Positions 16,455 to 23,221 of a DNA stretch of 64,000 bases are shown here, piece after piece (positions within the stretch are counted from its first letter, which is position 1; the number at the start of each line of letters is the position of its first letter). The translations under genes were made by a program, and so were the position numbers. This DNA comes from JAHEDH01 sp963753285. Its GTDB lineage: Bacteria > Actinomycetota > Acidimicrobiia > Spongiisociales > ZC4RG35. A model generated the notes under the pieces. It was not told the origin of the DNA, did no database searches, and saw only the letters and a program-made list of their open reading frames with translations. Location: NCBI GenBank assembly GCA_963753285.1, contig CAVWBT010000016.1, forward strand, positions 186,001-250,000. The letters are read 5' to 3'.

Positions 16455-16829
16455 ATGACCTATTCGCAACACATCGCCGCAGTCCTCGGCCCCACGCTCG
16501 TCTTGGTCACCCTGTCCGAAGCGATCCACCTCGACATCTGGGAAGACGTGCATCCCACCGTCGTCTACCTCAACGGACTGCTATTCGTGATCGGTGGCCT
16601 GTTCATCGCCACCACGCACAATCTCTGGGTGCCCGACTGGCGCGCCATGGTGACCCTTTCCGGCTGGCTCCTGGTCATCGCCGGGGCGTACCGGATGTTC
16701 GTCCCGGAGGGTCAACAGCTCGGGCCCGGTCCGTTTACCTATGCGACCATCGCCCTTCTCGGATGCCTCGGCCTCGCCCTGTCATGGTTTGCATTCCTCA
16801 TGGGCAGAACTCCCTCCCACGGCTCCTGA
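16455..16829 (+). CDS. Small membrane protein of the ECF41 operon
   Basis: A 124-residue protein with four predicted membrane helices (HIAAVLGPTLVLVTLSEAI, YLNGLLFVIGGLFIATTH, MVTLSGWLLVIAGAYRMFV, YATIALLGCLGLALSWFAF). ATG 16455 is favoured over ATG 16440 because GGAG lies nine bases before it. It follows the sigma gene by 52 bases on the same strand and is probably cotranscribed. The function is unknown. Confidence 0.72.
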   Translation: MTYSQHIAAVLGPTLVLVTLSEAIHLDIWEDVHPTVVYLNGLLFVIGGLFIATTHNLWVPDWRAMVTLSGWLLVIAGAYRMFVPEGQQLGPGPFTYATIALLGCLGLALSWFAFLMGRTPSHGS

Positions 16830-16889
16830 AGACAACACTGCCCAGGACCGCGCGAACCCTTCGGCGAAGCGTCTCGGCGGACCGCGCAC

Positions 16890-16961
16890 GCCGACCCCCA
16901 AATCGAGGGTCATAACGATCCCCTCGCCGAGTGCTCGGTATCGGCACTTCGAGGATCGCCT
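16890..16961 (+). repeat. REP-like dispersed repeat, copy B
   Basis: A 72-base copy (GCCGACCCCCAAATC start) with a perfect palindromic core CCGAG-TG-CTCGG, followed by ATCGGCACTTCGAGGATCG. It lies between the converging 3' ends of the ECF41-operon membrane gene and the Clp-N gene. Confidence 0.8.
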
Positions 16962-17003
16962 GTCAGCGCTCACCGCCGTCACGGAGCGCGCGCTGCGCTT
17001 CGG

Positions 17004-17492
17004 TCAGGCTGATCTCCGCATCGCGCGTTCGAGGTCGACGCCGAGCGATTCGGGGGAGACGCCGACGTGGCTCAGAAGCCGATACGACACGTCGTGAGCG
17101 GGTCGTCTGCTGATGGCGAGCAGGATGTGTTCGGGACCAATTCGCCGATGACCGGCATCGACAGCGAGCCCGAGCGCGTCCCGCAGCACGTGCTTGCCAC
17201 CCCCAGTGAACGACCGGTGGCGCCGGTCGGCAACGCTGAGGTCGTATGACATGTCCGCAACGGAGCCCATTTCGATACCAACCGATGAGAGGGCGGATTC
17301 GTCGAGTGAATCCAAGCCAGCTCGCAGTTGGGCAAGTGACAGATCGAGCATGCGCCGAATCGGCGCCGAAGACACGGCGGCCACACCGAGAAGTAGATGC
17401 TCCGTGCCGATATGGGAGTCGTTGCGTCGTTCGGCCTCTGAGATAGCGGCCTTCACCGCCATCCGGGCTGATTGTGTGAAACGCTCAAACAT
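17004..17492 (-). CDS. Clp N-terminal (ClpR) domain protein
   Basis: A 162-residue protein made of two Clp-N repeats without any AAA+ ATPase: FERFTQSARMAVKAAISEAE with HIGTEHLLLGV, then HVLRDALGLAVDAGHRRIGP with EHILLAISRRP. Such proteins may bind substrates or adaptors of Clp proteases, or act as regulators. ATG 17492 overlaps the stop region of the upstream small HTH gene by eight bases, so the two are coupled. I reject upstream starts because that reading is the wrong frame of the HTH gene. Confidence 0.85.
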   Translation of the reverse strand: MFERFTQSARMAVKAAISEAERRNDSHIGTEHLLLGVAAVSSAPIRRMLDLSLAQLRAGLDSLDESALSSVGIEMGSVADMSYDLSVADRRHRSFTGGGKHVLRDALGLAVDAGHRRIGPEHILLAISRRPAHDVSYRLLSHVGVSPESLGVDLERAMRRSA

Positions 17493-17703
17493 GATCCTGT
17501 TTCCCGTGTTTCTTGTGGACTGCCTGCCGCGACACCCCCAGGGCATCGCCGATCTCCTGCCACGACCATCCCTTCCGGCGGGCGGCCGCGACTTGAGCTG
17601 CTTCGATCTGATCGGCCAGGCGACGCAGCACGACCACCGCCCGCAGCCCCTCCGAAGGATCCGGACTATCGGCCGCAACCACTGCTTGCTTCAACTCCAT
17701 CAT
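17485..17703 (-). CDS. Small HTH protein paired with the Clp-N protein
   Basis: A 72-residue protein with one helix-turn-helix (WSWQEIGDALGVSRQAVHKK) after a helical leader rich in Ala and Arg. HTH plus Clp-N pairs are common in actinomycetes. The promoter region just upstream contains three TTGACA-type half sites arranged as two overlapping inverted repeats, so it probably controls its own operon. Confidence 0.8.
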   Translation of the reverse strand: MMELKQAVVAADSPDPSEGLRAVVVLRRLADQIEAAQVAAARRKGWSWQEIGDALGVSRQAVHKKHGKQDHV

Positions 17704-17712
17704 CTGCCTGTC

Positions 17713-17756
17713 ATCCTAGGTTGACATGACTTCGGTTGTCAACCCTGATTGACAAC
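17713..17756 (-). promoter_or_regulatory. Promoter with overlapping operators for the HTH/Clp-N operon
   Basis: On the minus strand, TTGACA (17742-17737) and TAGGAT (17718-17713) are spaced by 18 bases, a good housekeeping promoter. Two perfect inverted repeats share the middle half site: GGTTGACA/TGTCAACC (17719-17726, 17737-17744) and GTTGTCAA/TTGACAAC (17735-17742, 17749-17756). The operator thus covers the -35 box, as expected for autorepression. Confidence 0.78.
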
Positions 17757-17981
17757 TCGACGACACGCAGAGCAGCAAATCTGTTGCGAGAACGCGCCCG
17801 TTGCCGAACAGCGCCGAGCGGCACGTCGGCGAGCGGCTGCCGAATCAAGTGACAGTGGTTGTGTCGGAGTCGTGGACGAGCGCTGCGCAGGTCGCCAGGC
17901 GACTGTGCGCGTGTTTGTGGAGAGTTGGTGGCGGATGCCTAGAAGGCGGGCAAGGGTCTTGATGGCGAGCGCTACTGATAG

Positions 17982-17987
17982 CATAAT
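17982..17987 (+). promoter_or_regulatory. Likely -10 box of vapBC
   Basis: CATAAT lies six bases before the vapB ATG and no SD is present, so a leaderless transcript is likely. The 9-base palindrome GCATAATGC (17981-17989) overlaps it and could be a VapBC operator half. Confidence 0.5.
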
Positions 17988-17993
17988 GCAAGC

Positions 17994-18218
17994 ATGCCGA
18001 ATGTACTTGTAAGAGATCTACCCGACGAGGTGCATGCCCAGTTGCAGCGGCGCGCTGAGAGCCAGGGACAGTCACTGCAGCAGTATCTGGTTGCCGAACT
18101 CAGGCGACTTGCGGAGCGGCCGACTTTGGACGAGGTACTTGACCGGATCGAACGACGCCACGGCGGCAGGGTTGGATTCAACCAGGCGGTAGCCGATCTG
18201 ACCGAAGACCGGACCTAG
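17994..18218 (+). CDS. VapB/FitA-like antitoxin
   Basis: A 74-residue ribbon-helix-helix protein (MPNVLVRDLPDEVHAQLQRR, then SLQQYLVAELRRLAERPT) with a C-terminal tail (FNQAVADLTEDR) typical of FitA/VapB antitoxins. It ends three bases before the PIN-domain toxin gene. It should neutralise the toxin and repress the operon by binding near the palindrome at its start. Confidence 0.88.
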   Translation: MPNVLVRDLPDEVHAQLQRRAESQGQSLQQYLVAELRRLAERPTLDEVLDRIERRHGGRVGFNQAVADLTEDRT

Positions 18219-18221
18219 TCG

Positions 18222-18620
18222 GTGATCGTCGCTGACGCCTCAGTTGTCGCCAATGCCCTCGGCGATGACGGAGCAGACGGTGCCGCGGCGCGAGCGGTGT
18301 TGCGAGCCGAGCGCGATCTCGCCGCTCCAGGCCTCGTCGACGTCGAGACGGTCTCTGTGCTGCGCAGACGTTGGCTCAACGGCGATCTGACTGCACGAAG
18401 GTTCCGCAGCGCCATCACAGATCTCGGTGACCTCGCCATCATGCGGCATCCCACACTGCCGTTCATGACACGCGCCTACGAGCTCCGTGCCAACGTGACG
18501 CCCTACGCCGCCGCCTACATCGGACTCGCTGAAGCGTTGAACTGCGAACTGGTCACTGCGGATGCCCGTCTCGCTGCTGGCCCGGGACCACGCTGTCAGA
18601 TCCGCATCGTCCGATCCTGA
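18222..18620 (+). CDS. VapC-like PIN-domain protein lacking one active-site Asp
   Basis: A 132-residue PIN domain (MIVADASVVANAL start, GTG codon). Three of the four usual acidic residues are present: Asp5, Glu42 (LVDVETVSVLRR) and Asp114 (LVTADARLA). The fourth, normally the Asp of a YDAAY motif, is Ala96 here (TPYAAAYIGLAEAL; codons GCC GCC GCC). Loss of this ligand should weaken Mg2+ binding, so the toxin may be inactive. The gene pair is otherwise intact and cotranscribed. Confidence 0.88.
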   Translation: MIVADASVVANALGDDGADGAAARAVLRAERDLAAPGLVDVETVSVLRRRWLNGDLTARRFRSAITDLGDLAIMRHPTLPFMTRAYELRANVTPYAAAYIGLAEALNCELVTADARLAAGPGPRCQIRIVRS

Positions 18621-18624
18621 GCAC

Positions 18625-18694
18625 GCCGATCACCAATTCTGTCGCCATGACGATCACTTCGCCGAGTGCTCGGGATCGGCACTTCAAGGAGCGG
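18625..18694 (+). repeat. REP-like dispersed repeat, copy C
   Basis: A 70-base copy starting GCCGATCACCAA, with the perfect core CCGAG-TG-CTCGG and GATCGGCACTTCAAGGAGCG. It starts five bases after the vapC stop, between vapC and the convergent HMG-CoA lyase gene. Nothing else is seen up to 18878. Confidence 0.8.
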
Positions 18695-18878
18695 TTCATC
18701 AAGCATTGGTCGACCACCATGGGTGATGTTGCTACTGCCTGACGGTTCGTCGCACGTACTGTGCCGGCTTTGCGCAGATCTGCCGCCGTGGATGACCTCG
18801 CCAACTCACCGTGACCGGGTCCTTTCAACACGCTCGAACACCGCCGATCGGTCATGAACGCGCACTCCGGATCCGATG

Positions 18879-19784
18879 TCAGACCGATGACGGAAACGGG
18901 CCCGCTCGGTGGTACAGGCCGACGACGGAGTCGGGCAAATACTGCTTGATCCACTCTGCGATGTCAGCGAGCGCATCGAGATCCAGTCCGGTGTCGAAGC
19001 CCATTCGTGTGAGCATGTATGCGAGATCCTCTGTGACGATGTTTCCGGTCGCGTTGGGCGCAAACGGGCATCCGCCCAGGCCGCCCAGGCTGGCGTCGAA
19101 GCTCGTGATCCCCATCTCGAGAGCGGCGACGACGTTGGCCAGACCGGTTCCACGCGTGTTGTGGAAATGGGTACCGAGTTGGACGGTGTCAGGGATCGAC
19201 GGCATCACCGCCTCGAATCGCTCCGTGACATCGGTGGGGACGGCGACGCCGATCGTGTCTGCCAGGCTGAGCCGTGCGGGTGGCTCGTCGAGACAGGCTT
19301 CGACCACCTCGACCACTCGTCCGACGGGCACCTCGCCCTCGAACGGGCACCCGAAGGCGGCAGAGACGACCAGGGACGGGCGAATGCCCGCCTCGCGTGC
19401 GCTGCGGGCGATGTCCTTCCACACCCCGACGCCCGCTTCGGTCGTGGTGCCCTGGTTTCGCTGGGAGAACGTGTCGGTGACGACCACGGCGTAGTTCACC
19501 TCGTCACATCCGGCGGCGATCGCACGCTCGAGCCCGCGTCGGTTCAGCACGAGACCGATGTACGAGACACCTCGATTGCGAGGGACGGACGCCATGACGT
19601 CCTCGGCGTCGGCCATCGCCGGAACCGCCTTCGGGTGGACGAACGACGTGGCCTCCAACCGTTTGACTCCCGCTCCGGCGAGGCGGGTGATGAGCTCGAC
19701 CTTGGTTTCGGTTGTGAGCAGTGTCGCCTCGTTCTGGAGCCCGTCTCGAGGTGAGACATCGATGATCTCGGCGGTGTCTGTCAC
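18879..19784 (-). CDS. mvaB: Hydroxymethylglutaryl-CoA lyase
   Basis: A 301-residue TIM-barrel lyase that splits HMG-CoA to acetoacetate and acetyl-CoA in leucine/isovalerate breakdown. The N-terminal block IDVSPRDGLQNEA supplies metal and substrate ligands, THFHNTRGTGLANV the metal-binding His pair, and GGLGGCPFAPNATGNIVTED is the family signature with the catalytic Cys. The start is GTG 19784, inside a palindrome. It is a single gene here, divergent from a flavin reductase gene. Confidence 0.93.
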   Translation of the reverse strand: MTDTAEIIDVSPRDGLQNEATLLTTETKVELITRLAGAGVKRLEATSFVHPKAVPAMADAEDVMASVPRNRGVSYIGLVLNRRGLERAIAAGCDEVNYAVVVTDTFSQRNQGTTTEAGVGVWKDIARSAREAGIRPSLVVSAAFGCPFEGEVPVGRVVEVVEACLDEPPARLSLADTIGVAVPTDVTERFEAVMPSIPDTVQLGTHFHNTRGTGLANVVAALEMGITSFDASLGGLGGCPFAPNATGNIVTEDLAYMLTRMGFDTGLDLDALADIAEWIKQYLPDSVVGLYHRAGPFPSSV

Positions 19785-19796
19785 TGGAGCTCCAGT
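19783..19796. promoter_or_regulatory. 14-bp palindrome at the mvaB start
   Basis: ACTGGAGCTCCAGT is a perfect 14-bp palindrome covering both the GGAG Shine-Dalgarno and the first start-codon base of mvaB. It could be an operator or a small hairpin masking the RBS. The role is inferred. Confidence 0.35.
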
Positions 19797-19846
19797 CTGG
19801 ATCTGCTCATCGGCACGGTAGTTTTGTCGACCAACGAAGGAGCACC

Positions 19847-20353
19847 ATGGAGATCGCTGTCGTCATCGGAAACCCCAGGAGCGGGGGGCGAACCACCACT
19901 GTCGCCGAGGCGGTGGCGTCACGCGTGACCGAGGCGATCGCCGGTACTCACACCACGACCATCTACGAGCTCTCCGAGCTCACCGCAGAGTTGTTCGATT
20001 GGGGCTCCAAACGGGTCGCTGCCGCCAATGAGGCCGTTCGCAGTGCCGATCTCGCGATCTTCGCCAGCCCTACCTACAAGGCCAGTTTCACCGGGCTCCT
20101 CAAGGTGTTCCTCGACCGCTTTCCGAGTGACGGTCTCTCCGGGGTGGTCGTGGTACCTGTGATGCTCGGCGCGGGCCGTATGCATCAGCTCGCAGTCGAG
20201 ACCCAGCTTCGTCCTGTGCTGGTCGAACTGGCGGCGATCGTGCCCACGAAGGGCATGTTCGTGGTCGACTCCGAGGTCGACACACTCGAGTTGGCGCTCG
20301 ACGAGTGGTGGCAGACGGCCGGTGAACCGCTCACGCGTCTCCTTTCGCCATGA
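19847..20353 (+). CDS. NADPH-dependent FMN reductase family protein
   Basis: A 168-residue flavodoxin-like protein. IAVVIGNPRSGGRTTTVAEA is the phosphate-binding loop, and ADLAIFASPTYKASFTGLLK is the characteristic SPTYK/GLLK segment of SsuE/MsuE-type flavin reductases. The strong RBS GAAGGAG and ATG 19847 fix the start. It probably supplies reduced flavin to a monooxygenase; no partner oxygenase is adjacent. Confidence 0.87.
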   Translation: MEIAVVIGNPRSGGRTTTVAEAVASRVTEAIAGTHTTTIYELSELTAELFDWGSKRVAAANEAVRSADLAIFASPTYKASFTGLLKVFLDRFPSDGLSGVVVVPVMLGAGRMHQLAVETQLRPVLVELAAIVPTKGMFVVDSEVDTLELALDEWWQTAGEPLTRLLSP

Positions 20354-20377
20354 GTGGGGACGATGGGCCGAACCGCG

Positions 20378-20383
20378 TAATGT
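20378..20383 (+). promoter_or_regulatory. Leaderless -10 box of galE
   Basis: TAATGT is placed exactly seven bases before the galE ATG and there is no SD, the arrangement of actinobacterial leaderless promoters. Confidence 0.6.
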
Positions 20384-20390
20384 CGGTCCC

Positions 20391-21404
20391 ATGAAGATCC
20401 TCGTCACCGGCGGTGCCGGCTACATCGGCTCGCACACCGTCGTCGAACTGATCCTCGACGGTCACGACGTCGTGATCCTCGACGACCTCAGCAACTCCAA
20501 GGCATCGGTGATCGACCGGATCGGCGAGATTACCGGTGCGACCCCGGCGCTGATCGTGGGGGACGTCCGTGACCGAACGTTGCTGGACAAGGTCATGGGA
20601 GGTGCCGGCTTCGACGCGGTGATGCATTTCGCGGCACTGAAGGCGGTGGGGGAGTCGGTTCGGGAGCCTCTGAGATACTGGGACGTCAACGTCGCGGGAT
20701 CGCTCCGGCTCATCGAGGCGATGGTCGACCACGGCCTGAACCGGATCGTGTTCAGCTCGTCGGCCACCGTCTACGGCGAGCCCGATACCGTCCCGGTCTC
20801 CGAGGCCAGCCCGGTTCGGCCGCCATCGAATCCGTACGGCTGGACCAAGCTCGTGATCGAGCAGATGCTCACCGACACGACGGTGGCGCACCCATCATGG
20901 GGAGTGGCCTTGCTCCGATACTTCAATCCGATCGGAGCACACGCCTCGGGTCTGATCGGTGAAGACCCCAACGACGAGCCGAACAACCTCATGCCGTACA
21001 TCGCCCAGGTGGCGTCGGAACGCTTGCCGGAGCTCAAGGTGTTCGGGAACGACTACCCCACCCGCGACGGCACCGGGATACGCGACTACCTGCATGTGGT
21101 CGATCTGGCCAAGGGGCACACCGCCGCCCTCGACAAGTTGATGGAGGGGCCCGGGCGCTGGGTATACAACCTCGGGACCGGCCGGGGGACCTCGGTGTTG
21201 GAACTGGTGAGTGCGTTCGAGGAGGCGTCGGGCGTCAACGTGCCCCACCGGATCGTCGAGCGGCGCCCCGGCGACATCGCCGAGTTGTGGGCCGATCCGT
21301 CGCTGGCAGAACGGGAGCTGGGATGGAAAGCCACCCGTGGCATCGAGGAGATGTGCGTCGACACGTGGCGATGGCAGCAATACGCCGAGGGCATGGGCGA
21401 CTGA
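20391..21404 (+). CDS. galE: UDP-glucose 4-epimerase
   Basis: A 337-residue extended SDR. KILVTGGAGYIGSHTVVELI binds NAD, VMHFAALKAVGESV and FSSSATVYGEP hold the Ser/Thr, and NPYGWTKLVIEQML gives the Y-x-x-x-K pair. RYFNPIGAHASGLIGEDP and the C-terminal DGTGIRDYLHVVDLAKGH are typical of GalE. It interconverts UDP-glucose and UDP-galactose. ATG 20391 is chosen from the TGGAGYIG position and the leaderless promoter. The stop abuts the convergent plsC stop with no space. Confidence 0.93.
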   Translation: MKILVTGGAGYIGSHTVVELILDGHDVVILDDLSNSKASVIDRIGEITGATPALIVGDVRDRTLLDKVMGGAGFDAVMHFAALKAVGESVREPLRYWDVNVAGSLRLIEAMVDHGLNRIVFSSSATVYGEPDTVPVSEASPVRPPSNPYGWTKLVIEQMLTDTTVAHPSWGVALLRYFNPIGAHASGLIGEDPNDEPNNLMPYIAQVASERLPELKVFGNDYPTRDGTGIRDYLHVVDLAKGHTAALDKLMEGPGRWVYNLGTGRGTSVLELVSAFEEASGVNVPHRIVERRPGDIAELWADPSLAERELGWKATRGIEEMCVDTWRWQQYAEGMGD

Positions 21405-22163
21405 TCAGGCGGTTCGGTTCGGTTCCTCGCCCCACGCCTCGAGGGTCGACTCGATCTGCTCACGAACGGTCGTCAGCAGCTCGTCGACGTCGTCTGGATG
21501 GCGATCGATCGGATCACCGAACTTGATCCGGACCTCACACCCGAACGGGACCGGGAAGAGGCTCTTCTCGCCCAGCCGCCACGAGCCCGAGATCGTCACG
21601 GGCACCACCGGAAGGCGGTCGGCGGCACTGAGCATCATCGCCGTGCCTCCACGCTTGAACTCCTTCAACTTGCCGTCCCGGGATCTGGTTCCCTCCGGGA
21701 AGATCGCAACGCTGACCCCACGCTCCTGGGCTGTCGCAGCAACCTCCTTGATGGCTCTGAACGCCTGGATGCGGTCATTGCGGTCGATCAGGGCGTTGCC
21801 ACCCCACCGGAGATTGAGCGAGATCGAAGGGATGCCCCTCGACAGCTCCTTCTTGGCCACGTACTTGGGGAAGTTGGTGAAGAGGAGACCGCCGATCATG
21901 ACGATGTCGAGCAGGCTCTGGTGATTGGAGACGACGGCGTAGCCCGTCCGGGGCCGGACGAGCGGTGAACGTTCGACGATGATCTTGGTCCCGCACAGCC
22001 GGAAGGTCGCCATGAGATATCGCTGGAGGATCGCCATCACGTACTCGAACCCTCGGAGGCTGAACGGCCGGACGATCCGTCCGATGATGTCGAAGAATGC
22101 GAATCCGAACCCGAACGCGATCAAGAACGGAATCGTGAAGATCCAATCCCGTACGCGTCTCAT
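21405..22163 (-). CDS. 1-acylglycerol-3-phosphate O-acyltransferase (PlsC type)
   Basis: A 252-residue acyltransferase. An N-terminal membrane helix (WIFTIPFLIAFGFGFAF) precedes the catalytic NHQSLLD (H-x4-D), the FPEGTRSRDG motif and a VPVTI segment, the full PlsC order. It converts lysophosphatidate to phosphatidate in phospholipid synthesis. ATG 22163 is preferred over the upstream TTG. A second PlsC domain occurs in the fused protein at 41782-43194. Confidence 0.9.
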   Translation of the reverse strand: MRRVRDWIFTIPFLIAFGFGFAFFDIIGRIVRPFSLRGFEYVMAILQRYLMATFRLCGTKIIVERSPLVRPRTGYAVVSNHQSLLDIVMIGGLLFTNFPKYVAKKELSRGIPSISLNLRWGGNALIDRNDRIQAFRAIKEVAATAQERGVSVAIFPEGTRSRDGKLKEFKRGGTAMMLSAADRLPVVPVTISGSWRLGEKSLFPVPFGCEVRIKFGDPIDRHPDDVDELLTTVREQIESTLEAWGEEPNRTA

Positions 22164-22175
22164 CGCCAAGGCAGT

Positions 22176-23159
22176 CTACGCACCGGGCGCCTCGAGCCGC
22201 CGGAAGGCGTCGGCTATCGCGAGCGCAAGGGTCGGGCGGTGCCGCCAGAGTGCGGTGGCGTGGCCCCCAGGGAGGGTGCGCAACTCGGCGCTCCAATGCT
22301 CTGCCAAGGCTCGGGCGGCAGCGATCGGGACGAAGCCGTCACCTTCGGCGGCGAGCAAGACGGCCGAGCGATGATGTGGTCTGGGCTCGTACTCGAGTGC
22401 GCTGGCCGCAGTCAGGAACTCTCGAAGACGAGGCTCGGCGTCACGTCCGCCGAGCGCCCTCCATTCGATGGCGTTCGAGAGCACGCCGTCGAGATAGACG
22501 GGACCGGGGGAGTGTGACGCTGCCAGACCGGCCATCGCAACCGGCTCCGGGCTCGCCGCGGTCGCCAGCGCCGCAAGGTTGCCACCCATGGAGAATCCGG
22601 CGAAGCCGGAGGCGCGTGGCAGCGTGCGAGCCAGGCTCAACGCGTCGCGGATTCCTCCGAAGCCCATCACAGCGAAGTCGGCGACGGTGCGGATCGCCTG
22701 TTCTCGCTCGCCGGTGACTCGCCGGCTCCCGTAGAGCGGGACGTCGAAGATGATCGATCCGATCCCGTGCCCCAACAGCAGCGAGGCGATCGTCCGGCGT
22801 TGCTCGAACCCATGATCGTTCCACGCCGGGAGCAGGATGACGAGCGGAGCAGTGCCCGATGGCGGCTCCATCTGTTCGAATCCCACCACTCGTGCCTCAG
22901 CCGGAAGCAGCGCAGCCGATGGGGAGACGAATTGACCGCGAGTGATGCGATGGCCCCGGTGCTCCTCCTTGCGTCCCCAGACGATGTCCACGTCCGGTGC
23001 AGGCTCGGTCAGCAGCGACGCGTCGCTCAGCATCTCGAGCGTCGACCGATCCCCCCAACCATCGGGGAAGATCCGACTGCGAGCAGGCCCGAACCTCAGG
23101 AGGGTGCCGGCGGCGATGTCGACGAAGTGGGTCACAGACACAGAATGTAGAGCTTGCAC
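22176..23159 (-). CDS. Alpha/beta hydrolase (ABHD18/DUF2048-like)
   Basis: A 327-residue hydrolase with LVILLPAWNDHGFEQRRTIA as the oxyanion segment, GFAGFSMGGNLAALA as the nucleophile elbow, a probable Asp in LLAAEGDGFVP and a final His in LPGGHATAL. The layout resembles the ABHD18/DUF2048 group. GTG 23159 is the first possible start; a GTG eight codons later is an alternative. It is 12 bases upstream of plsC on the same strand, so both may be cotranscribed. The substrate is unknown. Confidence 0.78.
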   Translation of the reverse strand: MQALHSVSVTHFVDIAAGTLLRFGPARSRIFPDGWGDRSTLEMLSDASLLTEPAPDVDIVWGRKEEHRGHRITRGQFVSPSAALLPAEARVVGFEQMEPPSGTAPLVILLPAWNDHGFEQRRTIASLLLGHGIGSIIFDVPLYGSRRVTGEREQAIRTVADFAVMGFGGIRDALSLARTLPRASGFAGFSMGGNLAALATAASPEPVAMAGLAASHSPGPVYLDGVLSNAIEWRALGGRDAEPRLREFLTAASALEYEPRPHHRSAVLLAAEGDGFVPIAAARALAEHWSAELRTLPGGHATALWRHRPTLALAIADAFRRLEAPGA

Positions 23160-23221
23160 GTGGTTGTGTTCGATCGTGCGCCGACCTTCAGCTGCCTTGC
23201 CGGTGAGCCGATGCTCATCGG

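Noticed and set aside
22868..22890. tRNA T-loop-like GTTCGAATCCC
   Set aside because: It is inside the alpha/beta hydrolase coding sequence. No acceptor or anticodon stem surrounds it.
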